Assembly: GCF_039727615.1 (NCBI RefSeq)
Contig: NZ_CP152474.1
Span: 558,001 to 622,000, forward strand
Length of the DNA: 64,000 bases
Direction: 5' to 3'
Source of the DNA: Leclercia sp. S52
GTDB lineage: Bacteria; Pseudomonadota; Gammaproteobacteria; Enterobacterales; Enterobacteriaceae
Positions within the stretch are counted from its first letter, which is position 1. Every line of letters begins with the position of its first letter. The notes under the pieces were generated by a model. It saw nothing but the letters and a program-made list of their open reading frames with translations. It did not search any database and was not told the origin of the DNA. The translations under genes were made by a program, and so were the position numbers. Positions 54,202 to 63,345 of this stretch are shown here, piece by piece.

Positions 54202-55286
54202 CAGTTACGCTCCTGATAGTTCTTCGCGATCCAGTCCTGATAACTGCCGCTTTTCACGTTGTTGACCCACTGCTGGTTATCCAGATACCACTGCACGGTT
54301 TTACGGATGCCGGACTCGAAGGTCTCCTGCGGCTGCCAGTTCAGCTCGTGGCTCATTTTGCTGGCATCGATGGCGTAACGGCGGTCGTGGCCCGGGCGGT
54401 CAGTCACGTAGGTGATCTGGTCGCGGTAAGAACCGGTTTTCGGCACCATCTCGTCGAGCAGGTCGCAGATGGTGTGGACCACGTCCAGGTTCTGCTTCTC
54501 GTTGTGGCCGCCGATGTTGTAGGTCTCGCCCACCACGCCGGTGGTCACTACGGTGTAGAGCGCACGGGCGTGATCTTCAACGTACAGCCAGTCGCGGATC
54601 TGGTCGCCTTTGCCGTAGATCGGCAGCGCTTTGCCATCCAGCGCATTGAGGATCACCAGCGGGATCAGCTTCTCAGGGAAGTGATACGGGCCGTAGTTGT
54701 TGGAGCAGTTGGTGACGATAGTCGGCAGACCGTAGGTACGACGCCAGGCGCGCACCAGATGATCGCTGGAGGCTTTCGACGCCGAGTACGGGCTGCTTGG
54801 CGCGTACGGGGTGGTCTCAGTAAACAGCGGTAACTCGGTGCCAGCGCTCACTTCATCCGGGTGTGGCAGATCGCCATACACTTCGTCGGTGGAGATGTGG
54901 TGGAAACGAAACGCCTGCTTGCGGGCTTCATCCAGCTCGCTCCAGTAGGCGCGGGCCGCTTCGAGCAGCGTGTAGGTGCCAACGATATTGGTTTCGATAA
55001 AATCGGCCGGGCCGGTAATGGAGCGATCCACATGGCTCTCGGCGGCCAGATGCATCACCGCATCCGGCTGATGGGTGGCGAAGACCCGATCCAGCTCCGC
55101 ACGGTTACAGATATCCACCTGCTCAAAGGCGTAGCGGTCGCTTGCTGCCACGTCTGCCAGCGATTCGAGGTTGCCCGCATAGGTGAGCTTATCAAGGTTG
55201 ATCACCGCATCCTGAGTGTCACGGATGATGTGGCGAACAACAGCAGAACCGATAAAACCGGCTCCACCGGTTACAAGGATTTTCAT
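54201..55286 (-). CDS. rmlB: dTDP-glucose 4,6-dehydratase
   Basis: 361 residues. [18 protein letters not shown] cofactor loop, [23 protein letters not shown] and [15 protein letters not shown] with the active-site Tyr and Lys, and [15 protein letters not shown]. First committed step after RmlA in dTDP-L-rhamnose synthesis. The upstream gap to the glycosyltransferase is 145 bp and no gene is seen in it. Confidence 0.97.
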   Translation of the reverse strand: MKILVTGGAGFIGSAVVRHIIRDTQDAVINLDKLTYAGNLESLADVAASDRYAFEQVDICNRAELDRVFATHQPDAVMHLAAESHVDRSITGPADFIETNIVGTYTLLEAARAYWSELDEARKQAFRFHHISTDEVYGDLPHPDEVSAGTELPLFTETTPYAPSSPYSASKASSDHLVRAWRRTYGLPTIVTNCSNNYGPYHFPEKLIPLVILNALDGKALPIYGKGDQIRDWLYVEDHARALYTVVTTGVVGETYNIGGHNEKQNLDVVHTICDLLDEMVPKTGSYRDQITYVTDRPGHDRRYAIDASKMSHELNWQPQETFESGIRKTVQWYLDNQQWVNNVKSGSYQDWIAKNYQERN

Positions 55287-55431
55287 AAGCGTTTTTTACT
55301 TTTCTATTGGATGAAATGTTCACCAGAACACAGTCTCTGCTATCCGTTCAGACCGTGTTTTAGCGGCAGGCACAGGTTGAAACAAGGCCTGATGCAGGTT
55401 GGGAATAACAAATTTCCCGTACTGTTCTCTT

Positions 55432-56457
55432 TTAACTCATTAATGAGTACGTATATTCCTTCGCATTATTCGCCAGCGCCTGACGTTTTTGCCCGGAATT
55501 GACCAGCAGCGACAGCGCCTCGATCCACTTTTGCGGATCGTTGTTCAGCAGCACGCCATTGATATTTTGTTCGATAAAGTCGCTGTACGGGGCGCAATTA
55601 CTGTAGACCCCCACCGCGCCCATGCGCACGAAATCATAAAATTTTACCGGCCCGCGCGCCATATTAAATTCCGACTCCAGTAGCGGGGCCAGCCCAATAT
55701 CCACCCGGTGATGCTGAGTGTAATCCAGATAGTTCTGCCAGGTCATCGGGTGTAATACCGTCACGCGCGGTAAGTCGCGGTAAAGCTTATAGATTTCGTG
55801 CTCACCAAATATTTCGAAGCTGGCCTGCGGGCACTGCCTCAGCACGCCTTCGACCACTTGCCGCAGCCAGTACTTTTCTGCCTGGTGCGAGCTGGAGCCG
55901 TGGTAGGCTATTTTTACCGGCCGGGTGACGGCCAGCAGCCGCGGCGTGGGCTGGGCGGGCACCACATCGGGATTCAGGTGCGCATATTTGTTGGCCAGGT
56001 ACGGCGTCGAGACCCAGATAGTGTCGCAGTGGGTGGTGATCCAGCGGTGCTGCGCCGCAGAGCGCCGGATGATTTTCGTCCGGTAGGCCTTGGGTAACGC
56101 GGTTAAGGCTGATGGATCGAACAGATCGTCATCCATAAAATAGATCACCTGCGAAAGGTCATCGATATTGCGCACAATTTCGCGCTGCCACTGTGCGGAG
56201 ATAAAGCGAATAACCACGATGGCGGTCCCTTTATCCACTTCGATAGCCGGTGTGGTTAAGGTATCCACCAGCTGACACCGGGCGCCGGGAAAACGGCTTC
56301 TGATTGCCGCTTCAAAATAGGCCAGCGTCGGGGAATCCCCCTCATGCAGGATCAACAGCGAGCGGCATTCGGGCCAGCTGTCCGGCTGCGTCTCGCTGCT
56401 CTGCTTATTCAACTTCAGATACGGTTTAAAGAGTGCCTTTCTGATCAGTTCGTCCAT
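55432..56457 (-). CDS. Glycosyltransferase, GT4-like
   Basis: 341 residues, soluble. The C-terminal half (KIAYHGSSSHQAEKYWLRQVVEGVL, ASFEIFGEHE, VTVLHPMTWQNYLDYTQHHRVDIGLAPLLESEFNMARGPVKFYDFVRMGAVGVYSN) has the nucleotide-sugar site of GT-B transferases of family 4. It overlaps the end of the next gene by 13 bases. It probably adds one sugar of the capsule repeat unit; donor unknown. Confidence 0.8.
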   Translation of the reverse strand: MDELIRKALFKPYLKLNKQSSETQPDSWPECRSLLILHEGDSPTLAYFEAAIRSRFPGARCQLVDTLTTPAIEVDKGTAIVVIRFISAQWQREIVRNIDDLSQVIYFMDDDLFDPSALTALPKAYRTKIIRRSAAQHRWITTHCDTIWVSTPYLANKYAHLNPDVVPAQPTPRLLAVTRPVKIAYHGSSSHQAEKYWLRQVVEGVLRQCPQASFEIFGEHEIYKLYRDLPRVTVLHPMTWQNYLDYTQHHRVDIGLAPLLESEFNMARGPVKFYDFVRMGAVGVYSNCAPYSDFIEQNINGVLLNNDPQKWIEALSLLVNSGQKRQALANNAKEYTYSLMS

Positions 56458-58466
56458 GGCAACACCACATTAGGAGTATGACTTAACGAGAAATCGGGTC
56501 GGTCGTAGCTCAGGTTGGGATTGTATGCAGGATCGTGCTTGAGCCGCTGTGCCCAGCGTTTTTTCATGTAGCGCAGCTCACCCTGGGAGCGCGCCAGCTG
56601 TTCTGGCGTGACATCTTTGCCGCGGGAGACCGACTCATGATGGTACAGCTCGGCGAAGGGGGTCCAGACGATCCGCCAGCCTGCCTCACCGACCCGCAGA
56701 CAGTAATCCACGTCGTTGAAGGCCACCGGCAGATTCACCTCATCTAAGCCGTTCAGGGACAAAAAGAGCTGGCGAGGGGTGAGCAGGCAGGCCGCCGTCA
56801 CCGCCGACAGCTCCTGAGCGCTCACCGCTCTGCGCTGGTAGCCAGGTTCATCGGCAGCCAGCCCGCTGTGAAAGTGATCGGCACAGCCACCCGGTCCGAC
56901 CGCGTCGCCCGCATGCTGCACCCGGCCATCGCCGTAAAAGAGCCTTGCCCCGACGATCCCGACGCCCGGCCGCAGCAGGTGCGAGACCATCTCATCCAGC
57001 CACAGCGGGTTGATCACTTCGGTGTCGTTGTTGAGCAGGCAGATCAGCTCGCCCGTGGCCTCGCGTACCCCGGCGTTGTTGATGGCGGAGTAGTTAAACG
57101 GATGGTTCCAGGCGATAACCCGGACCCCGTACGCCTGGGTGATATGTTCAAAATAAGCCAGGGTTTCAGGGTCGTCGCTCTGGTTATCCATCACCATGAT
57201 TTCGATATTCGGATAACGGGTATGCTGCACCAGGCTTTCAATGCACGGCCTGAGATGCGCCAGACCATTGCGGGTGGGAATAATCACCGATACCCGCGGC
57301 AGCTCTGCCGGGAGCGGCCAGCGCCAGCGGCAGATGCCGTGCGGAGCCGACTCCAGCGTCACCCCGACGGGCAGGTCCTGCAGCAGGCTTGCCAGAGTTT
57401 CATACCCGTCCTGCTGCGGCAGCGCGTCCGGGACGTGCATCAGCAGGGCAGGGATGTGCGCAATATCCTTCGGGGCGAGCTGGTGGGCCAGCTGCAACCA
57501 CCCGCGATAGCTGTCGGCCCCATCTTGCGGAATGGCAGTGGTGCCCTGTTCAAGCCAGAGGCCACACCAGCCGATATAGTTCTGACTGTGCAGCAGGGTT
57601 TCGTTCCAGTCCGGCTTGAAGTCCGGCGAGTGGCGCTTGCCTTTCTCATCCAGCAGATCGTGATCGCCGTAGATCCATTTTGCGTCCGGGGTCTGGCGCA
57701 GCTGGTGCGCCAGCCACACTAACGCGGCCGGAGCCAGTTCGGCCCCTACGGGAATGGCCCATTGCCATTCACCCTCAGACCTGGCAGCGTCAGACGGCTG
57801 TTCCAGCACGGTGATATGCGTTGCCGGATAACAGAGCGCCGCGATACTGGCCAGCGTGCGCTGGCGTGCCGCCTCATCGCCGCCGTTCACCAGATGCAGG
57901 CAGACGCGGGGCAGGTTGCCCCAGCGGGCCAGCAGACGATCGATCAGCCGGCGCTCACCGGGCTGCACGGTATCGAAATTCGCCAGCCAGTGTTCGTAGG
58001 CGTGCAGCGGCCTGTCGTCGCGGATCTTGCCCACCAGATCGTAAGCCTGCTGTAAATCGGTAAACCACAGGTGCCAGGACAGCCCCAGACGCTTGCGCTT
58101 TTGCGCATTCAGGCGCTGATAAAAAGGCCACACCCGGCGCAACCTGCGCCAGAGGCTCTTGCCCGCAGACACCTGCGCAAAGCGGGTAATATTCAGTTCG
58201 CATTCCGCCCCTTCGCTGCTGGCGAGCAGCCCCACCTGGCTGGCACCCACCGGCAGCCAGACCAGCTCCTGCAGGGTGCCGCGACGGGTTATCGGGAGGA
58301 TCTGTTCATGCCAGATGCCCTGACACTGCCAGCGCAGGCGAGTTTCACCCCGCGGCTGGCGGGCACGCAGGGTGCCCTGGATCAGGAACCAGCCCGCGCG
58401 GGATAAAGAGGTGTCTGGCAGCGCCAGAGGGTGCCAGTGGTAATCGCTATGCATTAGAGGATTCAC
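56445..58466 (-). CDS. Large glycosyltransferase family 2 protein
   Basis: 673 residues. A degenerate N-terminal GT-A-like region (about 190-300) precedes a good GT2 domain (RVSVIIPTRNGLAHLRPCIESLVQHTRYPNIEIMVMDNQSDD, then LICLLNNDTEVINPLWLDEMV, DXD-like NDT), and DEVNLPVAFNDVDYCLRVGEAGWRIVWTPFAELYHHES is the C-terminal signature. This form is common in O-antigen and capsule loci and probably acts on the repeat unit. Overlaps the gene at 55432-56457. Confidence 0.85.
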   Translation of the reverse strand: MNPLMHSDYHWHPLALPDTSLSRAGWFLIQGTLRARQPRGETRLRWQCQGIWHEQILPITRRGTLQELVWLPVGASQVGLLASSEGAECELNITRFAQVSAGKSLWRRLRRVWPFYQRLNAQKRKRLGLSWHLWFTDLQQAYDLVGKIRDDRPLHAYEHWLANFDTVQPGERRLIDRLLARWGNLPRVCLHLVNGGDEAARQRTLASIAALCYPATHITVLEQPSDAARSEGEWQWAIPVGAELAPAALVWLAHQLRQTPDAKWIYGDHDLLDEKGKRHSPDFKPDWNETLLHSQNYIGWCGLWLEQGTTAIPQDGADSYRGWLQLAHQLAPKDIAHIPALLMHVPDALPQQDGYETLASLLQDLPVGVTLESAPHGICRWRWPLPAELPRVSVIIPTRNGLAHLRPCIESLVQHTRYPNIEIMVMDNQSDDPETLAYFEHITQAYGVRVIAWNHPFNYSAINNAGVREATGELICLLNNDTEVINPLWLDEMVSHLLRPGVGIVGARLFYGDGRVQHAGDAVGPGGCADHFHSGLAADEPGYQRRAVSAQELSAVTAACLLTPRQLFLSLNGLDEVNLPVAFNDVDYCLRVGEAGWRIVWTPFAELYHHESVSRGKDVTPEQLARSQGELRYMKKRWAQRLKHDPAYNPNLSYDRPDFSLSHTPNVVLPWTN

Positions 58467-58524
58467 AACCCGGAAGTGGGGAAGGCCACTTCTGACTCCT
58501 GTCGAATATGGGGAAAAACGTCGA

Positions 58525-59445
58525 TTAACCGATTAACTTTTTAACGCGGGTCGCCAGCCAGGAGTCGCTCTTCTGCGGGCTCTCTTCTTCTGGCAAGGCA
58601 TCCAGCTGCGCCTGCAACGCTGCCATTTCTGCTTTGACTTTCGGGGCCAGGGCGGCCGCCAGCAGGCAGGTTTCGTCGTTGCGATCGTGGGCTTTGAAAT
58701 AGGCTTTGTGTTTTACGCGGTTTGCCGAGGCTGCGCTGCCGCGCAGGTGTTTACCGAGTAAGAACTCTTCCAGCGATTTGACCGCGTAATGGTTAACCCG
58801 CACGCCGTTCCAGACCACTTCGGCACTGACGCCGTGACCATGTTTCGGGTGTAAAACCATGTCGTTGCCCAGCGCATCGATGTAGCGGCCATAGCGCAGA
58901 TCGGCACAGTGTGGATTATGGAAATGGTTCACGCGCTCAGGTTTCACCACGCTTTTAAAGTTGTGGTGAACATTAAATTTTATAGGTGCATGGCGAGTGA
59001 AACGTTCTGTGACCAGGCCTTCCTCGGCAAAGAGTTCGCCACTGGAGCCAAAAATGGCCCAGTTAAGGGCAATGGCGCTGACGCTTTCATCAGTAAACTG
59101 TGACGCCAAGAAATCGACGACATTTACGTCAGCCGATAAGGGCAATAAAAACTCATCGGCATCGATAAAGGCAAGCAGATCGATGTTGCGATCGCAGCTA
59201 CGTAAAATGCGCTCGTAGGCCGGAAGCTGCGGTTTTTGATTTACTACATCCGGTTGATCGATAACCGTCACAATCCCCAGACGCGCCAGGGAAGCGAGCA
59301 ACTCGCGGCTTCCGTCACGACTGCCATTATCTGCAATTACAAATCCATTCACGCCTAAAACCCGGTGATACGCTATCCACTCAAGCAGGCCTGCAAATTC
59401 ATCTTTAACGATGGCGGCAATATAGAGATTCAAATTTTTATCCAA
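58525..59445 (-). CDS. Glycosyltransferase (Glyco_tranf_2_4 family)
   Basis: 306 residues. IAAIVKDEFAGLLEWIAYHRVLGVNGFVIADNGSRDGSRELL, then LLAFIDADEFLLP with the DXD motif, and FHNPHCADLRYGRYID in the C-terminal half. Typical of capsule or O-antigen GT2_4 enzymes. The C-terminal coiled stretch (KVKAEMAALQAQLDALPEEE) may aid association. Confidence 0.85.
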   Translation of the reverse strand: MDKNLNLYIAAIVKDEFAGLLEWIAYHRVLGVNGFVIADNGSRDGSRELLASLARLGIVTVIDQPDVVNQKPQLPAYERILRSCDRNIDLLAFIDADEFLLPLSADVNVVDFLASQFTDESVSAIALNWAIFGSSGELFAEEGLVTERFTRHAPIKFNVHHNFKSVVKPERVNHFHNPHCADLRYGRYIDALGNDMVLHPKHGHGVSAEVVWNGVRVNHYAVKSLEEFLLGKHLRGSAASANRVKHKAYFKAHDRNDETCLLAAALAPKVKAEMAALQAQLDALPEEESPQKSDSWLATRVKKLIG

Positions 59446-59511
59446 CCGATTATCAGAACCGTGCCAGCCTCAGCAGAAACGCTGAAGGCTGGCAAGGTGA
59501 AGCATTGCTTA

Positions 59512-59889
59512 TCAGGCTGGGGAGAAGTTCAGCTCCGTCAGCCAGGTAATCAAGCCATCAGACTCCAGTCCAATGGTGATTTGAGACGAGAAGGGCACAT
59601 TAATCCTGAAGCCACAGCCTAAGCGGGAATGATTATCCGCGGGTTCCTGCAGGATGGCAGCTATTACATCAGGGCGTTTGACATTGAACGGATAGCTATA
59701 GGTAGCGTAATCGTTCTTAATGGCGACACGTGGAGCACGTTCGCCGTCTGCCAGTAGCCAGCCACAAACTTCAACGCGACCATGGGTCAGCGTTAAGGGT
59801 GCCTGGTTGGACGATGAATCAATGTTCCAGCGCAACTGCGCATTAGAGGCAATCAATGGTGTTGCAGAAAGCGTGTAACGGTTTGTCAT
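59512..59889 (-). CDS. Hypothetical capsule-locus protein
   Basis: 125 residues, all-beta in appearance (LTLTHGRVEVCGWLLADGERAPRVAIKNDYATYSYPF), no signal or membrane helix. I recognise no family, though GWLL...RPDVI...CGFRI looks like small add-on modules that accompany glycosyl- or sulfotransferases. The 408 bp before it (59890-60297) are AT-rich without a gene; a hairpin there is listed separately. Confidence 0.55.
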   Translation of the reverse strand: MTNRYTLSATPLIASNAQLRWNIDSSSNQAPLTLTHGRVEVCGWLLADGERAPRVAIKNDYATYSYPFNVKRPDVIAAILQEPADNHSRLGCGFRINVPFSSQITIGLESDGLITWLTELNFSPA

Positions 59890-60218
59890 TCGGTTTAAAC
59901 ACTCACGTTATTATTAGTATTGTTAGGTTGGATGAACTACTTACATAGTAAGCGACCAAATTATAGAAAACTTTAGTAGTTCATAAGGCCCGATTAAAGC
60001 ACCGTTACTCGCTTAATCATTTGCAATACTAGTTTAAGTGACACTGAGGGCAAGGAAATTGAGGTACCCGGTGTTGCTATGGACAATGCATTTCATTTAA
60101 ACGTGGTTACAAATCAAACAGATCCAAAAAAAAAGCTATTATGTGTATTTTATCTAATATATCAGCTAGTTATCCAACCATTCGGTTGCACAGCATCAAA
60201 TCATTGATGGTTGGATAA

Positions 60219-60239
60219 GCCACTTGCAACGCAAGTGGC
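60219..60239 (-). terminator. Hairpin after the NeuB-like gene
   Basis: GCCACTTGC (60219-60227) pairs with GCAAGTGGC (60231-60239) over AAC, about 60 bp past the NeuB-like stop. Nested outside it is CCAACCA/TGGTTGG pairing (60174-60214). It separates the nonulosonate genes from the glycosyltransferase block. Confidence 0.5.
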
Positions 60240-60297
60240 TGGTAGATCTAAAGTGGTAACAACGAGTCTTGAAAATGATGACTTCGGCACCAGGGGG

Positions 60298-61842
60298 TTA
60301 CTTTGGAGCGACCCAATATTTATGGTGCTCAGTTGCCTGGATCTCTTTCACTTCACTGCCAACAATACGTTCTGCCTTGCGAACATCCGTTACAAATCGA
60401 GTGAAATCACCATTGACCAGGTCAATAGCCACTTCATCGAAGTGGGACCAGGCGACGTCACCAAACTTGACGTGCTTCTCAATCATTCTGGCACCCGCTG
60501 CGACCGCCATCATAGAGCACAGGCTACCAATATCATGGCTTGAAAAACCCGGGATAATGCGAGGTTCTTTTTTCGAGAGATTGTAATAGTGTCTAATCAC
60601 ACCAATCTGCGTATCTTCAGTCGGGGTTGGATAAGCTGATGTGCACTGCAACAGGTAGATGTTACGAGCTTTGGTGAAGCTATTGAGGATGAATCCTTCA
60701 TAAGCCTCATCGGTATAACCTGTTGAGATAACAACGTCTTTAGTGAAGTCTGCAGCAACTGCGGCCAGGTAATCTTTATGCTCAGAGATTGTTGACGGCA
60801 GTTTAATCATGTCCGGCTCAAACTGCCGGATAAAATCATAAGAAGGCATATCCAGAATCGAAGCAAACCAGCCAATACCGATCTCTTTACAGAAGGTATC
60901 GACAAAAGCGAATTGCTCTTTGTTCAGCTCAATACCATGACGGTATTCACGGAAAGTCGTGCCGAACGGTGAGTTGTATGGAGAGTCTAATTTTTCTTTG
61001 CTGTAGAAGCTCTCAACGTCACGTTTTTGCAACTTGATATAATCAGCACCAGCCTGTTTGGCTGCAACGATCATCGACTTCAGGCGATCCATATCACCAA
61101 AGTGGTTGGTAGTGATTTCTGCAATCACTTTTACGTCATACTTTTTCGAGGTGTTTTGCGCAGGGCTGGTTTGCGGTAACGTCACGCCGCGATGGCGGGC
61201 AGTAAACACCTGGTTAAAGGCATCGACTGAGTAGACGCTATAAGGTTTGTTACCAACGTGGCTGATATTAATATTCAGACGTGATTTTTCAGCCAACAGC
61301 ATCTTCAGAAGCTGTTCCTGGCTGCTAATGATCCGCTCCTGATATTCAGGTTCAGCATGCATCGCCGCTGTTGGGATTTTATTAGTGAAGCCGTCCTTTG
61401 TGGTGAAATCAAAACCAAGTAAATAAACGTTCTTAGTGGCGTTTTCCTGTTTAGCAATTTGGTTAGCGATTTTCAGTGCCGATACGACAATAGCACTTTC
61501 AATGTAAATAGTGTCTTCGAAGAAACGATGGATCAGGAAGTCTGCTGATTCTGGAGTATAAGGTACGTATTCAGCGGCTAAATGACCAACACCTTCCGGG
61601 AGAAAACGATCTGATACATACAATTTACACTGTGGTGCTTTTTCATCAAAGATATCAAGCACCCAACCATGGTGAAACACGGCAATATCACCAGGATAGA
61701 TCAGTTCAGAGTCATTGGTGTTAATGACAATACAATTTTTAAGCAAAGACAGGTCAATTTTATCGACGCTGGGTCCTTTACCAATAATTACGATGTCACA
61801 TCCTTTTTTTTGCGCGACGACTTGTTGCAATGCCGAATTCAT
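60298..61842 (-). CDS. NeuB-type nonulosonate synthase with N-terminal GT42-like domain
   Basis: 514 residues, two parts. Residues 235-514 are a NeuB-type condensing enzyme (VIAEITTNHFGDMDRLKSMIVAAKQAGADYIKLQKRDVE, then GFSSHDIGSLCSMMAVAAGARMIEKHVKF), but the usual C-terminal SAF/antifreeze domain is absent. Residues 1-210 read like a GT42 sialyltransferase (CstI): IVIIGKGPSVDKIDL at 17-31, N41 in VINTNDS, VYLLGFDF at 139-146 and the H162 in MHAEPEYQ that fits the catalytic His of HSKEY. It overlaps the phosphatase gene by four bases. Domain identity of the N-terminal part is inference. Confidence 0.75.
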   Translation of the reverse strand: MNSALQQVVAQKKGCDIVIIGKGPSVDKIDLSLLKNCIVINTNDSELIYPGDIAVFHHGWVLDIFDEKAPQCKLYVSDRFLPEGVGHLAAEYVPYTPESADFLIHRFFEDTIYIESAIVVSALKIANQIAKQENATKNVYLLGFDFTTKDGFTNKIPTAAMHAEPEYQERIISSQEQLLKMLLAEKSRLNINISHVGNKPYSVYSVDAFNQVFTARHRGVTLPQTSPAQNTSKKYDVKVIAEITTNHFGDMDRLKSMIVAAKQAGADYIKLQKRDVESFYSKEKLDSPYNSPFGTTFREYRHGIELNKEQFAFVDTFCKEIGIGWFASILDMPSYDFIRQFEPDMIKLPSTISEHKDYLAAVAADFTKDVVISTGYTDEAYEGFILNSFTKARNIYLLQCTSAYPTPTEDTQIGVIRHYYNLSKKEPRIIPGFSSHDIGSLCSMMAVAAGARMIEKHVKFGDVAWSHFDEVAIDLVNGDFTRFVTDVRKAERIVGSEVKEIQATEHHKYWVAPK

Positions 61843-62540
61843 GCCGGTACCTCATGTCTTTTTTTAATGTTGATTTTATATTTTTGAGTAGGGAAAAGAA
61901 TTTGTCCCTCGTAAGCAACACCATCAACAAAAGCTTCGCAATTGTGTTCAAGCGCAAAGTTAAGGCCAGGTAAAATATCCCAGCAGTTTACGCCTTTAAC
62001 ATTTTCGAAGCTCGCATACGCACCGCGTACGGCTGCGAGCATGTTGTACATTGAACAACCAATAATTCGGTATTCAAAGCCTTCTTCCAGTTGCAGTAAA
62101 TCTTGCTTAGTCAATGAGGAAGAAAGGCCACGAATACGAGAGCGATGATGAGTCATTGGCATGCCGGTGATATGCAAATCGTTCAGCTCTGGCAAATAAA
62201 TGCAAGACTCTTGATGAAGACCGTTGGTATAGATACTGATACCAATTCCCCATTCTTTTAGGCCAGAGACAAAATTTTCCGTGCCATCGATAGGATCAAG
62301 TACAACATAACTTCCATTCTTGTCCCAGATTACATCAGTGAAAGGTGCTAGCTCTTCTGAAATGAGTTGATGTTCAGGAAGCTCCTTCGTTAAATAATCT
62401 AATACGAGCTTTTGAACCAACAGGTCGCCTTCACTTACATAGCTGTTATCAGGCTTTAAGCTTAAATTTCCCCTTAACGAAACGATATGTTTTAGGTTCT
62501 GTTTAATAATCTCAGTGATTTCATAGCAATGCTTTTTCAT
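61839..62540 (-). CDS. Inositol-monophosphatase family phosphatase
   Basis: 233 residues. Metal sites in HQLISEELAPF, the family signature YVVLDPIDGTENFVSG and the C-terminal NCWDILPGL are intact, so it is a lithium-sensitive-type phosphomonoesterase. CysQ or SuhB homologues act on PAP or inositol phosphate. In this operon, between a NeuA-like and a NeuB-like gene, it could instead remove phosphate from a sugar or a nonulosonate-9-phosphate. It overlaps both neighbours (four bases and one base). Confidence 0.85.
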   Translation of the reverse strand: MKKHCYEITEIIKQNLKHIVSLRGNLSLKPDNSYVSEGDLLVQKLVLDYLTKELPEHQLISEELAPFTDVIWDKNGSYVVLDPIDGTENFVSGLKEWGIGISIYTNGLHQESCIYLPELNDLHITGMPMTHHRSRIRGLSSSLTKQDLLQLEEGFEYRIIGCSMYNMLAAVRGAYASFENVKGVNCWDILPGLNFALEHNCEAFVDGVAYEGQILFPTQKYKINIKKRHEVPA

Positions 62541-63208
62541 TAATTATCGCTTCTTTTAGCTAAGATATGAGTATAGACCGCATCTGCAATATCAAAATCA
62601 ATCGGATTGTTGATATCTAAACTCTCAATGCTAGAAACCTCAACCAAGTAAGGTCTGTCTCCGATCCTGGCGTTACGTTGAGTTATTAAATCATGAGTAT
62701 AAATATACAGGCCAGTGGTTTCGATAAAGAGTGGATCTAAGTCTTGTGTTCTAGGAACAGCTGCAAGGTCATAATTCATAGGCCAACCATCTTTCCAGAC
62801 GAACTCTTGCATTTTATGTACTGTTAAAGCGGAGTCATGATCACCAGACTGAACTTTATCTACCCCTTTCTGAATACTTTCCGTTGTCAGGAACGGGGCG
62901 GTGGCGTGCGCCAGCACATAAATGTCTGCTTTAACATCATGAGCAAATGAGCCTAATACTTCATTGATTTTTGTAGTTGAAAGATCAAGCTCAGTAGAAC
63001 GCTTTAAATATTTTACGCCGACGGGTAAATATTTGACGACAGATTCATCGCTACAATAAACATATACTTCGTCAACACCGTTTACTTGCTGCAATGTACT
63101 AAGAATTAAAGTTAGTAAAGGTGTGCCATCGCTTAATTTTTTTGTGTTTTTTTGGGGCAGTCTTTCGTTGTTTAATTTTAATGGAACAAAAGCAACTGTC
63201 TTTTTCAT
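62540..63208 (-). CDS. NeuA-like CMP-nonulosonate synthetase
   Basis: 222 residues from ATG 63208 (the frame stays open to 63262). FVPLKLNNERLPQKNTKKLSDGTPLLTLIL is the nucleotide loop of the acylneuraminate cytidylyltransferase family, AHATAPFLT is the second motif and FIETTGLYIYTHDLI the sugar-side motif. It would activate a nonulosonate or Kdo-like acid as CMP-sugar for the capsule. Confidence 0.82.
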   Translation of the reverse strand: MKKTVAFVPLKLNNERLPQKNTKKLSDGTPLLTLILSTLQQVNGVDEVYVYCSDESVVKYLPVGVKYLKRSTELDLSTTKINEVLGSFAHDVKADIYVLAHATAPFLTTESIQKGVDKVQSGDHDSALTVHKMQEFVWKDGWPMNYDLAAVPRTQDLDPLFIETTGLYIYTHDLITQRNARIGDRPYLVEVSSIESLDINNPIDFDIADAVYTHILAKRSDN

Positions 63209-63345
63209 GAAATAATCTCTTATTAATGAGAATATATTGGTATAAATATCCTCAACAAACATTTATAACTGCTGCAAATATTTAACAGGGATATGGTCTT
63301 TATACTAGCATTTGTTTTTGATAATTATAAGAAAGGATAATGAAA

